64,000 bases of DNA from Paraburkholderia hiiakae (GTDB taxonomy: Bacteria > Pseudomonadota > Gammaproteobacteria > Burkholderiales > Burkholderiaceae), in contig NZ_CAJHCQ010000021.1 of the NCBI RefSeq assembly GCF_904848665.1, positions 84,207-148,206 of the forward strand. Direction: 5' to 3'. Position 1 is the stretch's first letter; every line of letters begins with the position of its first letter. Below the pieces are notes generated by a model, which searched no databases, was not told where the DNA came from, and worked only from the letters and a program-made list of their open reading frames with translations. Made by a program: the position numbers and the translations under genes. Shown one piece after another: positions 8,096-16,343 of the stretch.

Positions 8096-8456
8096 CGCCT
8101 GCGCTCCCGTCAGGTCCACCGCACCGCGGATCCCGTCCTTATCTTGTCGACCAGTGTGCAGATTTTGATGGCTCGGCTGGCCTAAGACGCGACAACAATA
8201 ATAGGCGGAAGGTCGGACCTATTCAACAACTGCAGCGCGCGCTGTGTTCGGAAAACTCTCATTTGTCTTACTAAAGACAACGAACGTCTTGATCGTATCC
8301 GCTGTGCCACGCTTCGACGCGAGCGCGCCAGGTGATGTGACGCTCAGAGTCGGCGCCCTCCCTCGCAACAGCGCTGCTGGTTGACCGCTCGCGCGCGGTG
8401 TACGTGCCCGGACATCTCGCACAAGCGTACCTGTCGAACACGCGCGAGCGTCCGGT
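8096..8456. other. Intergenic region between the YkgJ cassette and the tautomerase gene
   Basis: About 360 bp. It must contain the promoter of the leftward cassette near 8100-8200 and the 3' end of the tautomerase transcript. Short open frames on both strands show no family text and are judged non-coding. No repeat or terminator stands out. Confidence 0.45.
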
Positions 8457-8882
8457 TTACTCGATCGCCGCTTCCTGTATCGCCTCGACGAGGTCCGCGT
8501 TGCTGTGGGCGCGGCCGGCGATTCCCCAGGAGCCGTCCGCCGCATAGACGATGTTGGTCCAGATGTGATCCCGCCTAAGGCGCCCGGCGGCCGCCTGTTC
8601 GAGGATCGCGGTCGCCTTTTCAGTGAAAGCCTGTTTGGCCTCGGGCGTCGCAAGCGCGATCTGCGGCAGCGTGAGTTCGACGAATGCCGCGGCGGCGGGC
8701 TTGCCGGCCGAGAACACGCGCGCGGCCGGTATAACGTTCAGCGTCCCGATCACATTGGGCGTCATGAACGCGTTGCCTTCGAGCTGCGCGACGCTCAACA
8801 ACGCCTGCGTCAAGGCGGCGAAGGTATGGGCTTCGGCCTCGGCGGACAGCACTCCCTCGGATACGGTCAGCGTAATAGGCAT
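8457..8882 (-). CDS. Tautomerase-superfamily protein
   Basis: A 141-residue protein starting Met-Pro (MPITLTVSEG), so removal of Met exposes the N-terminal proline that acts as the catalytic base in 4-oxalocrotonate-tautomerase-like enzymes. The length corresponds to two fused beta-alpha-beta units, as in longer tautomerase-family members. Later text (VELTLPQIALATPEAKQAF, then IWTNIVYAADGSWGIAGRAH) fits the second unit. The substrate is unknown. The gene is divergent from a TetR-family regulator at 9005, with about 120 bp between them containing palindromes, so TetR-controlled expression in response to a small aromatic or electrophilic compound is likely by analogy. Confidence 0.78.
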   Translation of the reverse strand: MPITLTVSEGVLSAEAEAHTFAALTQALLSVAQLEGNAFMTPNVIGTLNVIPAARVFSAGKPAAAAFVELTLPQIALATPEAKQAFTEKATAILEQAAAGRLRRDHIWTNIVYAADGSWGIAGRAHSNADLVEAIQEAAIE

Positions 8883-8977
8883 GGCAAATCCTCATGGGTA
8901 AGCGACAGCGGTTAGTGGTATATATGTAGCGACTGCTCTCTATGTATAGACACTGATTGCTCTTTAAGCAAGAAAAA

Positions 8978-8989
8978 GAGCGATCGCTC
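8978..8989. promoter_or_regulatory. Candidate TetR operator, perfect palindrome GAGCGATCGCTC
   Basis: A 12-bp perfect palindrome lies 16 bp before the TetR-family ATG, in the shared divergent promoter region. A second, wider inverted repeat, GATTGCTCTTT (8955-8965) against AAAGAGCGATC (8975-8985) with one mismatch, overlaps it. The location is typical of an autoregulatory TetR site. Confidence 0.5.
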
Positions 8990-9004
8990 CGAATGTAAGA
9001 TCCG

Positions 9005-9598
9005 ATGCGTTACACCGCCGAGCACAAGATCGAAACCCGCAAACGCATCGTCGATGCAGCGAGCCGCCTGTTCCGGCGCGAAGGCTACGGCGGCTCCGGC
9101 ATCGACGGCCTGACGAGGGAGGCGGGCGTCACCAACGGCGCGTTTTACGGACACTTCAAGTCGAAGAGCGAGGCGTTCCGCACGGTGGTTCTGGCTGGCA
9201 TGGAACAGTTGCGGCTCGCCGTCGCCGACCTGAAGGCGAGCCACGGCAAACGCTGGCTCAAGACGTTCATTGGGGTCTATCTGGGCCCAAAGCGCACTTG
9301 CGACATTGGCGAAAGCTGCGCGCTGCCGAGCTTTTCGCCCGAGATGGTTCGCGCCGACGTCGAGACCCGCGAAGCCTATGAAGCGGAGCTGCGCCGCCTG
9401 ATCGAGGAGGTCTCGGCGGGGCTACCCGACGAAGCCGGCGCGGCGCGCGACGACAAGGCAATCGCGTTGCTTGCGATGTTGTCGGGCGGCATCACGCTGG
9501 CGCGGGCGGTACCGGACCCGGCGCTGTCGAAGCGGATCGCCGACGCCGTCGAGCGCTCGGCCCTCGCGCTGACTTCGGAGCCGCGCAAGCGCGGGTGA
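9005..9598 (+). CDS. TetR/AcrR-family transcriptional regulator
   Basis: A 197-residue repressor with the N-terminal TetR helix-turn-helix at about residues 12-60: RIVDAASRLFRREGYGGSGI then GLTREAGVTNGAFYGHFKSK. The C-terminal domain has the C-terminal-33 type ligand-binding style often seen with reductase and tautomerase partners. A Cys-containing segment, CDIGESCALPSF near residue 100, resembles regulators that react to quinones or electrophiles, but that link is an inference. The gene is divergent from the tautomerase at 8882 and probably represses both genes through the palindromes in the shared promoter region. Confidence 0.86.
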   Translation: MRYTAEHKIETRKRIVDAASRLFRREGYGGSGIDGLTREAGVTNGAFYGHFKSKSEAFRTVVLAGMEQLRLAVADLKASHGKRWLKTFIGVYLGPKRTCDIGESCALPSFSPEMVRADVETREAYEAELRRLIEEVSAGLPDEAGAARDDKAIALLAMLSGGITLARAVPDPALSKRIADAVERSALALTSEPRKRG

Positions 9599-9672
9599 GG
9601 GCACGCTGAAAAGGGAGTGCGGATTCGCGCGGGAAGACAGGCTGCGCCTTGCCGCGCAACCCACGCGCGCTG

Positions 9673-12600
9673 TCACCACGGAGCCGAAACGGACACCCTC
9701 ACGCCCTGCATGAAGCTGTTGTGGCCGAACATGACGCTGTAGTCGAGCCCGAACGTGATGCTACGCATCTGGAATCTCGAACCGATCTCGACCTGCATCC
9801 GGTTCTGGCTCGAGGGCACTGTCGAAACGAAGTAAGCCGGTCCCGCGCCAGCGAGGTCCGCGTAGGCGAGAGACGCCGTGCTCTGGCCGTTGAAATCGTG
9901 CTGATACTCCACGCGCGCATACGGCAACAGCACGCCCCACCGGGTCGCTTGAGCATACTCGGTGCGCAGTCCCAGCGCGCCCGACACCGTCGTGACCGTT
10001 TGCCCGAAATACGTGAGCGAGTCGATGCCTGCGCCGCTTTCGCTGTACTGATCGAGCGCTGCATCCGCGTAGGCAATCCGTCCATACGGGGAAATCAGCC
10101 ATGTATCGCTGCGATGCTCGTATCCCGCGGCGAGCGAGGCGAACATCTGCCGGCCATCGCGCTGACCCATCGCGAAGTTGCCGGCGTTCGTGTCCCAGCG
10201 GCGGGAATTGAAGCTGAGCGTTCCGAAACCGGCGATGCCGTCGACGAACAGCGAAGGCTGCGGCCGGTAGCTGCCATAGAGCGCAAAGCTGTAGCTGTCA
10301 CCCGTGCTCTTCGTGCCATCGTTACCGATGTCACTGGAATCGTGGCCGTAGCCGAAGCCCGCGCCAATCGAAAAGTGGTCGGAGATGCGGTAGTCCATGC
10401 CCGCGGTGACACCCGGCGTCGTGAAGCGAAAGCCCGAGCGCTGATTGCCGCTGTTGTTCATGCCGAAGTCGACTGAGCCCGCACTCCAGAACGCGAGGTC
10501 GGACGAAGCGTCGACGGCGTGGTCTCGCCCTCCGGCCCCCGGCCGGGAGCGGGCCGAATCGTTCGACCCGGACGACGACGCGTCGAGCGCCTGATTGGCT
10601 CGCAGGCAGGCGTCGCGCAACGTCGGCGATCCGGCATCCTCGCACTGGGCGCCCGCGGTGGGCACCTTGCCGGGAAGCGCCACCGAGAGGTCGTTGCTCG
10701 ATGGAGCATGACCGGTCCCGTGCAGACGCTCGAGCCGCCGGCTGTAGTTCGCGATCTGCGCGTTCGCGAAGCGGCGCGCGGCCTCGACCTGAGCGTTGAT
10801 CAAGCCGACCACGTCGGGATCGGTCGAGGGATCGGGCCGTGCCGCGACCGTCACGAGAACGATGCCGGGCGCTGACGTCGCGATTGCATTACTCAGCGTA
10901 TAGGTGATCGTGGCGGTGCCGGCGAAGGCCGCCGCCGGCACGAACTTCAGGGCGAGCGCGCCGGATTGCGGCGCGACGGCGGCCTTGGCCATGGCGTATC
11001 CACCGGCAACGACCGTTGCCGTGCCTGCCGACGCCGGGCTGACCGAGACAATAGCCGCGCCCGTGAACGGGCCGCCCGTCGCGCCGTCGGTGATGTCGAC
11101 GGTAACGGACTGCGTGGCGGACGTGCTCACCTGGCGCTCGGCGAGCGCGACGGGCACCGCGTTGACGGTCACCGTCACGGCGATGGGGGCCGAGACCCCC
11201 GCGCTATTCGCAATCGTGTACGTGAAGCCGACGTTGCCCGAAGACGTGCTCGCCGGCGTGTAGACAATGTCGAGTCCGCTGACGGCCGCCGTCCCCGTCT
11301 TCGGCGCCGAGGCGATGGCGATCGCGGTGAACGGGCCGCCGCTGGCGTTGGTCGTCGCGTGAATGGTCACGGCGGTGTTCGACTGTGTCGTGACCGTGAC
11401 GGCGGGCGCCGCAGGCACGACCGTCGACGCATTGACCGTGACCGTGTAGGCCCGCTGAGTCGCGGCCGCCCCGGCGGGCCCGGTGCTGCTGTCCGTCGCC
11501 GCGACCGTGAACGACGACGTGCCGGCGGCGGACGGTGTGCCGGATAGCACGCCCGTGGCGGCATCGAGGCTCAGTCCCGCCGGCAGCGTGCCCAATGCGA
11601 TCGAATACGTATAGGGCGCGTTGCCGCCGCTGGCCGTCAGCGTCTGGCTGTAGGCGACGCCCACCGTGGGCGCGGTCAGCGTGGCCGGTGTGATCGACAG
11701 CGTGGGTGCGCCAACCGTGATGGTCACCGTGGCGGGCGCCGAAGTCCCGCTACTGTTGGTCGCCGTGTAGGTGAAGGAATCCGTCCCGGCGTAGCCGGTG
11801 CGTGGCGTATAGGTAATCGACGTCGCGCTTGCGATGGCAGTCCCGTGGCTGGCAGCGGAGGCCACCGCCACGCTGGCCGCCGCGCCGCCCGCAAGATTCA
11901 GCGCGATGGTATTGCCGCTGCTGTTGTACGCGACGTTCGCCGCGACCGAGCCCGCCACGGGCAGGGCGACGCTGTTGATGGCGAGTGAATAGCTCTGGCT
12001 GCCGACCATCGAGTTGCCGTCCCTCGCCTGCACCGTGAAATTGAAGGTGCCCGCGGCGGTCGGCGTGCCGGCCAGCACGCCGGTCGGACTCAAGCTCAGT
12101 CCGGTCGGCAACGCGCCTGCGGTCAGGGAATAGGTGTAGGGCGCTGTGCCGCCGCTCGCCGTGAGCGTCTGGCTGTAGGGCGCGCCGTAAGTACCCGCTG
12201 AGAGCGTGGATGGCGTTAGCGTCAGCGCGGCTGGATTGATGACGACTGTGTAGGCTTGCATCACCGAAAACGCACCCGTACCCGTGCTGCTGTCCGTGGC
12301 CTTGACGGTGAACGATGCCGAGCCGGATGCCGTCGGCGTTCCGGACAGCACGCCGGTGTTCGCATTGAGGCTCAAGCCGATGGGTAGAGAGCCGGAAACA
12401 ATGGAAAACGTATAGGGCGCATTACCGCCGCCAGCCACGATCGTCTCACTGTAGGCCGTGCCCACCGTGGGCGCAGTCAGCGTGGCCGGCGAGATCGAGA
12501 GGGTAGGCGCGTTCACCGTGACAGTCACCGTGGCGGATGCCGAAGTCCCGCTGCCGTTGCTCGCCGTGTACGTGAACACGTCGGAGCCGCTGTAGCCGCT

Positions 12601-13296
12601 TTGAGGCGAATAGGTGATCGACGTTCCGCTTGCGGATGCGGTGCCGTGGCTGGCCGTGGTCGCCACCGCGACGCTGGTCGCCGTGCCGCCGCCGAGGTTC
12701 AGTGTCACCGGATTGCTCTGGCTGCCATAGGCGACGGTCAGGCTGACCGGGCCAGCAGTGGGCGCGCCATAGTAGGTGAACTGGTCGGCGACGGTGGTCG
12801 CGCTCGTGCCGTTCGCGTTGGTCACGGTGATGTCGACCGTGCCCGTGGCGGCGGACGGCGATCCGGCGACGATCTGCGTCGCGGAAAGGAAGGTGAAGGA
12901 AGTCGCGGGCGTCGCGCCGAACATCACGGCTGTCGTGCCCGTAAAATTCGTGCCGGTGATGGTAATCGCGGTGCCGCCTCCCCTCGGCCCGGAGTTCGGG
13001 CTGACTGACGTGACCGTGGGCGGCGCAGCCGATGCGAGTCCTGGCAGTGCGAACGTCATGAGCAGCGCCACGCCGAATCTGGCAGCCAGCGCGCGACGCC
13101 AGCGTGCACCTGCCAGCAAGACGGCCGCGAGCGCGCGAGCGAACGATGGTGCGCGCGTGACCCCGGCGCGTGTTGCTGCACGGCATGCGTCGCAACCGGA
13201 CCGCGATGGCCCGCTTTGCCGAATCGATGCGATTTGCGTTAGAACCGCGCAGGCCGCAGCGCTGCGCGGGGACGTGTCCCAACACTTCTCTATCAT
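9673..13296 (-). CDS. Large Ig-repeat autotransporter (type V secretion) with TIG and putative-Ig modules
   Basis: A 1207-residue exported protein. The ATG at 13296 has GGGGAA upstream and a long N-region before the hydrophobic segment that ends in LASA (cleavage near residue 90). The order of modules is: IPT/TIG domain (about 92-172, VTSVSPNSGPRGGGTAITIT), a bacterial Ig-like repeat, then alternating putative-Ig (He_PIG) repeats marked by LPTGLSLSPTGVLAGTPTAAG and cadherin/VCBS-like repeats marked by TPRTGYAGTDSFTYTA. A linker follows, then a C-terminal beta-barrel of the autotransporter type from about residue 930, ending in an aromatic residue (VSVSAPW). It is probably an adhesin or surface protein. 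The repeats are also similar at DNA level. Confidence 0.87.
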   Translation of the reverse strand: MIEKCWDTSPRSAAACAVLTQIASIRQSGPSRSGCDACRAATRAGVTRAPSFARALAAVLLAGARWRRALAARFGVALLMTFALPGLASAAPPTVTSVSPNSGPRGGGTAITITGTNFTGTTAVMFGATPATSFTFLSATQIVAGSPSAATGTVDITVTNANGTSATTVADQFTYYGAPTAGPVSLTVAYGSQSNPVTLNLGGGTATSVAVATTASHGTASASGTSITYSPQSGYSGSDVFTYTASNGSGTSASATVTVTVNAPTLSISPATLTAPTVGTAYSETIVAGGGNAPYTFSIVSGSLPIGLSLNANTGVLSGTPTASGSASFTVKATDSSTGTGAFSVMQAYTVVINPAALTLTPSTLSAGTYGAPYSQTLTASGGTAPYTYSLTAGALPTGLSLSPTGVLAGTPTAAGTFNFTVQARDGNSMVGSQSYSLAINSVALPVAGSVAANVAYNSSGNTIALNLAGGAAASVAVASAASHGTAIASATSITYTPRTGYAGTDSFTYTATNSSGTSAPATVTITVGAPTLSITPATLTAPTVGVAYSQTLTASGGNAPYTYSIALGTLPAGLSLDAATGVLSGTPSAAGTSSFTVAATDSSTGPAGAAATQRAYTVTVNASTVVPAAPAVTVTTQSNTAVTIHATTNASGGPFTAIAIASAPKTGTAAVSGLDIVYTPASTSSGNVGFTYTIANSAGVSAPIAVTVTVNAVPVALAERQVSTSATQSVTVDITDGATGGPFTGAAIVSVSPASAGTATVVAGGYAMAKAAVAPQSGALALKFVPAAAFAGTATITYTLSNAIATSAPGIVLVTVAARPDPSTDPDVVGLINAQVEAARRFANAQIANYSRRLERLHGTGHAPSSNDLSVALPGKVPTAGAQCEDAGSPTLRDACLRANQALDASSSGSNDSARSRPGAGGRDHAVDASSDLAFWSAGSVDFGMNNSGNQRSGFRFTTPGVTAGMDYRISDHFSIGAGFGYGHDSSDIGNDGTKSTGDSYSFALYGSYRPQPSLFVDGIAGFGTLSFNSRRWDTNAGNFAMGQRDGRQMFASLAAGYEHRSDTWLISPYGRIAYADAALDQYSESGAGIDSLTYFGQTVTTVSGALGLRTEYAQATRWGVLLPYARVEYQHDFNGQSTASLAYADLAGAGPAYFVSTVPSSQNRMQVEIGSRFQMRSITFGLDYSVMFGHNSFMQGVRVSVSAPW

Positions 13297-13771
13297 TTTG
13301 TTCCCCGGGGCGCTTATTGATGCGCCTGCTTTCTTGTTCTTTCTTTTTTGGGTGGCTGCCGGTGGCGGCCCTCTTGATTCGGGGGGGATTATATCCGCTC
13401 AACAAGTTGCGTGAGCAACGAATTGACTGGATAACGGCACCAGGAACGACGCGTCATGCAGCGTTAAGCGCCAGCCCTCATGCCCATCCCGCCATCGGCC
13501 ATCGCGACCGATGCGACCGTGAAGCGGGCTCGCGAAGTGGCAATGCCGCTATCAGATTCGGGCGCGATCCAATGTGCGCCAGCGAACATTTTCTCGCGAT
13601 TTGCCTCGCGCCATATGCGAGGAGGCGCCAGCATTATCCTGACTAGAATTTCTTGCTAAATCGCCTATCGTTGAGGAGTCGCGCTCGCATACTGGCAATC
13701 AAAACAGCCTGTTTCCAGACATTTTGATGCGCAAGCATCGGTCGGGCGTACTTCTCGAACAGGAGTGGCAA
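13297..13771. other. Divergent intergenic region upstream of the autotransporter and the lysozyme gene
   Basis: About 475 bp between divergent genes, so it should hold both promoters. A T-rich tract and a run of seven G occur near 13340-13390. The AGGAG used by the lysozyme gene is at its right end. No operator, repeat or convincing small gene was identified. Confidence 0.45.
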
Positions 13772-14278
13772 ATGGCGACTCCCAGACCCGTTGGGCCGGA
13801 CGCGGTTACCCTTATCAAGCAATACGAAGGAATTCCGCTGCGTGACAATGTGGCTTACCCCTATCTCGATCCGATCGGCATATGGACGATAGGCTGGGGT
13901 CACGCCATCACCGCGCAAGGCCGGTTTTTGCGTGGTCAGCCCGATCTTTCCCGAGCGAAAGCGCTCTACCCCGATGGCATCACACTCGACCAGGCGGGCA
14001 CGCTGCTCGACGGCGATCTCATCGATATCGGCAGCGAAGTGCTGGCGCTCGTCACTGTACCGCTGAACGAAAACCAGTACGGAGCACTAACGAGCTTTAC
14101 GTTCAATCTGGGTTCACGAAACCTGCAGTCGTCGACGTTGCTCAAGGTGCTGAACGGCGGCGACTACAGCAGCGCCGCAAACCAGTTTGCGCGTTGGTGC
14201 TATGCGGGCGGCAAATTGATGTCGGGTCTGCTCGAACGCCGTAACGCGGAGCGCGCGCTTTTCCAGAAGACCCCATGA
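13772..14278 (+). CDS. Phage-type lysozyme (glycoside hydrolase 24)
   Basis: A 168-residue muramidase predicted to cleave the MurNAc-GlcNAc bond of peptidoglycan. The start at 13772 is preferred because AGGAG lies just upstream; an ATG at 13724 without such a site would add 16 residues. The catalytic triad of T4-type lysozymes is readable as Glu19 (IKQYEG), Asp33 (YLDPIG) and Thr39 (WTIGWGH). The following segment LTSFTFNLGSRNLQSSTLL and the C-terminal GLLERRNAERALF are standard for GH24 endolysins. It has no signal peptide. The stop overlaps an ATG by four bases, and the next gene, encoding a membrane protein, is surely co-transcribed. No other phage genes surround it. Confidence 0.88.
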   Translation: MATPRPVGPDAVTLIKQYEGIPLRDNVAYPYLDPIGIWTIGWGHAITAQGRFLRGQPDLSRAKALYPDGITLDQAGTLLDGDLIDIGSEVLALVTVPLNENQYGALTSFTFNLGSRNLQSSTLLKVLNGGDYSSAANQFARWCYAGGKLMSGLLERRNAERALFQKTP

Positions 14279-14301
14279 CAGTGAGCTTTTCCGGAGGCGC
14301 C

Positions 14302-15420
14302 ATGCAATCACGCTTTCGCTTGTATCGCTACGTGCTGGCTATCGTTGCGCTCGCGCTGGCAGCGGGGCTTCCGGTTGCTGGCCACGCTCAGCAACTCGTG
14401 CGCGAGATGCAATTGGGCGACGTCGTCGATGTTTACGTGACGAAACCGTGTTCGCAAATGGGCGCGATTTCGCAGTACCAGTTGCACGTGGACGGCGCGC
14501 CGACCGGCATAACCGCGCAGGGTTGCCGCAAGTTGACGGCAGACGAGGCGCGCATCGTCGGCAAAGATGACGTTGCGAGCCTCAGCTTCCTGCTGCATTT
14601 ATACGGCGACGCCGGCCAGCAGGGCGGTTTGACGCCGGAGAACTCGGTCGCCTGGCATACGCTTGTCGCGCTGCCCTGGGACGGCCAGAACTTCGGGCGA
14701 GTTCGCTTGATGAATGCGAGCGTCGTCGACAAGGACGGCAACGAACTTGCGGCAGAGGACAGCAAGTTCCGATTCGTTTGGGCGCCGATCTGGAAAATCG
14801 GCGTGGGGCTTGGCGCCATCGCCGTAGTGATTTTCCTGTTCGTCTGGTTAGGTGCGCAAACCGCGTTGCTGCGCGATACCGGCGCGAACACATCCGTGCC
14901 ATACGAGCAGCGCACCTACAGCCTCGCGCGTACGCAAATGGCGTGGTGGACGCTGATCATCGTGGCGTCGTACATCTATATCTGGATTGCGACGGGAACC
15001 CAGCCCGAGTTCACGGCACAGGCCATCTCGCTGCTTGGGTTGAATGCTCTCGTGTCAGGCGCGTCGCGCACCGTCGATCTCTCCCGGGGGACGGCATTCC
15101 CGCCGCGCATGGCGCAGTTCTTCTTCGATCTGGTCAGTGACGAAAGCGGGGTGGCGATACACCGGTTGCAGATGCTCATCTTCACGGTGGTGGTGGGGGC
15201 AAACTTTCTGTATCAGGTGATCGTCGCAGTCGCGATGCCGACACTGGACCCCACGACGCTTGCCCTCATCGGCGTGAGCGGCGCGACTTACGTGGGCTTC
15301 AAGACTAAGGAGCCGCAGCCTAAACAGGATGCCGGTCCGGGCACCGCGAGCGGGGGCGGCGACCAGGCGGCCGATTACGATGCCAAGGGCGGTTATTCGA
15401 CTGGCGACGCCACGGCATGA
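14302..15420 (+). CDS. Exported/multi-pass membrane protein paired with the lysozyme
   Basis: A 372-residue protein of unknown function. The start at 14302 has GGAGG at ideal spacing; an ATG at 14275, overlapping the lysozyme stop, is the alternative. The predicted order is a signal peptide (cleavage after HAQ, near residue 30), an extracytoplasmic domain of about 135 residues, a TM helix near 165-187 (AIAVVIFLFVWLG), a short cytoplasmic segment, then three more hydrophobic segments (WWTLIIVASYIYIWIATG; LIFTVVVGANFLYQVIVAVA; LALIGVSGATYVGF), and a Gly-rich hydrophilic tail. Co-transcription with a lysozyme that lacks a signal peptide suggests a role in its delivery, control or neutralisation; this is inference. 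Confidence 0.72.
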   Translation: MQSRFRLYRYVLAIVALALAAGLPVAGHAQQLVREMQLGDVVDVYVTKPCSQMGAISQYQLHVDGAPTGITAQGCRKLTADEARIVGKDDVASLSFLLHLYGDAGQQGGLTPENSVAWHTLVALPWDGQNFGRVRLMNASVVDKDGNELAAEDSKFRFVWAPIWKIGVGLGAIAVVIFLFVWLGAQTALLRDTGANTSVPYEQRTYSLARTQMAWWTLIIVASYIYIWIATGTQPEFTAQAISLLGLNALVSGASRTVDLSRGTAFPPRMAQFFFDLVSDESGVAIHRLQMLIFTVVVGANFLYQVIVAVAMPTLDPTTLALIGVSGATYVGFKTKEPQPKQDAGPGTASGGGDQAADYDAKGGYSTGDATA

Positions 15421-15448
15421 CGGTGTGCGCTTTGACTTTCCGCTACCC

Positions 15449-16309
15449 TCAAACGGTCGCCACGAGAATCGACTCTCCACTCGCCGGCCTCAGGCCATCG
15501 CTACGGTCTGCGAAATAACGTGCGGTGAGATCGGCGGTCGAAACAATGTGCGCGTCGCGTAACCCCGCATCGCGTGCGAGCGCAAGCATCTCGTCCGGTG
15601 CGAAGAAGCTCACGAACGGCGTACCCGCCGCCCTCGCACGTTCATACACGGCGGCGTGCTGCGAGCGCTCGGGCTCGTCGATGAGCTCGAGCGGCAAAAG
15701 GAACGTCATGACGAGCGTCGAGCCCGGTGCGAGCTGCGCGATCTGCCGCAGCGTCGCAAGGTTCGCTTCGCGCGTGAGATACATCGAGACGCCCGTCGAC
15801 GCGATCACCGCGGGGCTAGCGGCGTCGAACCCGGCCGCGGCGAGCCGTTCCCACCACGTCTCGCCGGCTTCGAAATCCACCGGCACGAAACGCAGCCAGT
15901 CCTGTTCGCGAAACCCCAACTCCATGAGCCGCTGACGCTTCCACGCCTGCGTGCCCGGCTTGTCCACTTCGTACACGTACAGGCGCGAGGCGATCTCGGG
16001 GTGGCGCTGCGCGAACGTGTCGAGTCCCGCTCCGAGAATCGCGTACTGTTGCGCGAGACCTTTTGCGGTCTGTTCGGCCACGAGGTCTTCGACGAAGCGC
16101 GCGCGCCCGACGATCGAAGCACGATAACCGCGCGTGCCTTCAGGATGCATATCGGGCCGCTCGCGCCAGTTCGATTCGGGCGCGGCGATCTGCATGCCGG
16201 TTTCGTCTTCGAGCACGTGAGGCGCGTCGTCGACCTGGACGTGCAGCGCGCGCCACAGCGCGACGCGAATGGCGGTGCTGTCGGGAGCGGCGGTATGGCT
16301 GGCGGGCAT
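15449..16309 (-). CDS. SAM-dependent methyltransferase, leucine carboxyl methyltransferase-like
   Basis: A 286-residue class I methyltransferase of the bacterial LCM-like group (often named putative SAM-dependent methyltransferase). The start at 16309 follows AGAGGA; an in-frame ATG at 16339 is less well placed. Family marks are the N-terminal basic segment with YRASIVGRARFVEDLV, the SAM-binding motif AILGAGLDTFAQR near residue 95, YEVDKPGTQAWKRQRL, and a later STGVSMYLTREANLATL. In actinobacteria such proteins are numerous; substrates are mostly unknown. The gene is convergent with the membrane protein ending at 15420 and lies downstream of a LysR gene on the same strand with a 34-bp gap. 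Confidence 0.83.
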   Translation of the reverse strand: MPASHTAAPDSTAIRVALWRALHVQVDDAPHVLEDETGMQIAAPESNWRERPDMHPEGTRGYRASIVGRARFVEDLVAEQTAKGLAQQYAILGAGLDTFAQRHPEIASRLYVYEVDKPGTQAWKRQRLMELGFREQDWLRFVPVDFEAGETWWERLAAAGFDAASPAVIASTGVSMYLTREANLATLRQIAQLAPGSTLVMTFLLPLELIDEPERSQHAAVYERARAAGTPFVSFFAPDEMLALARDAGLRDAHIVSTADLTARYFADRSDGLRPASGESILVATV

Positions 16310-16343
16310 GGTTCGGTCCTCTGTGGCGGGTTTCGTCACACGA

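Noticed and set aside
10480..13000. Repeated DNA blocks in the autotransporter gene considered as a CRISPR or direct-repeat array
   Set aside because: Repeats are long, in-frame and encode Ig-type modules with matching protein text; spacing is not that of a CRISPR array.
13772..14278. Prophage remnant suggested by the phage-type lysozyme
   Set aside because: No holin, spanin, tail, integrase or attachment site is visible near it; the neighbouring genes are chromosomal in style.
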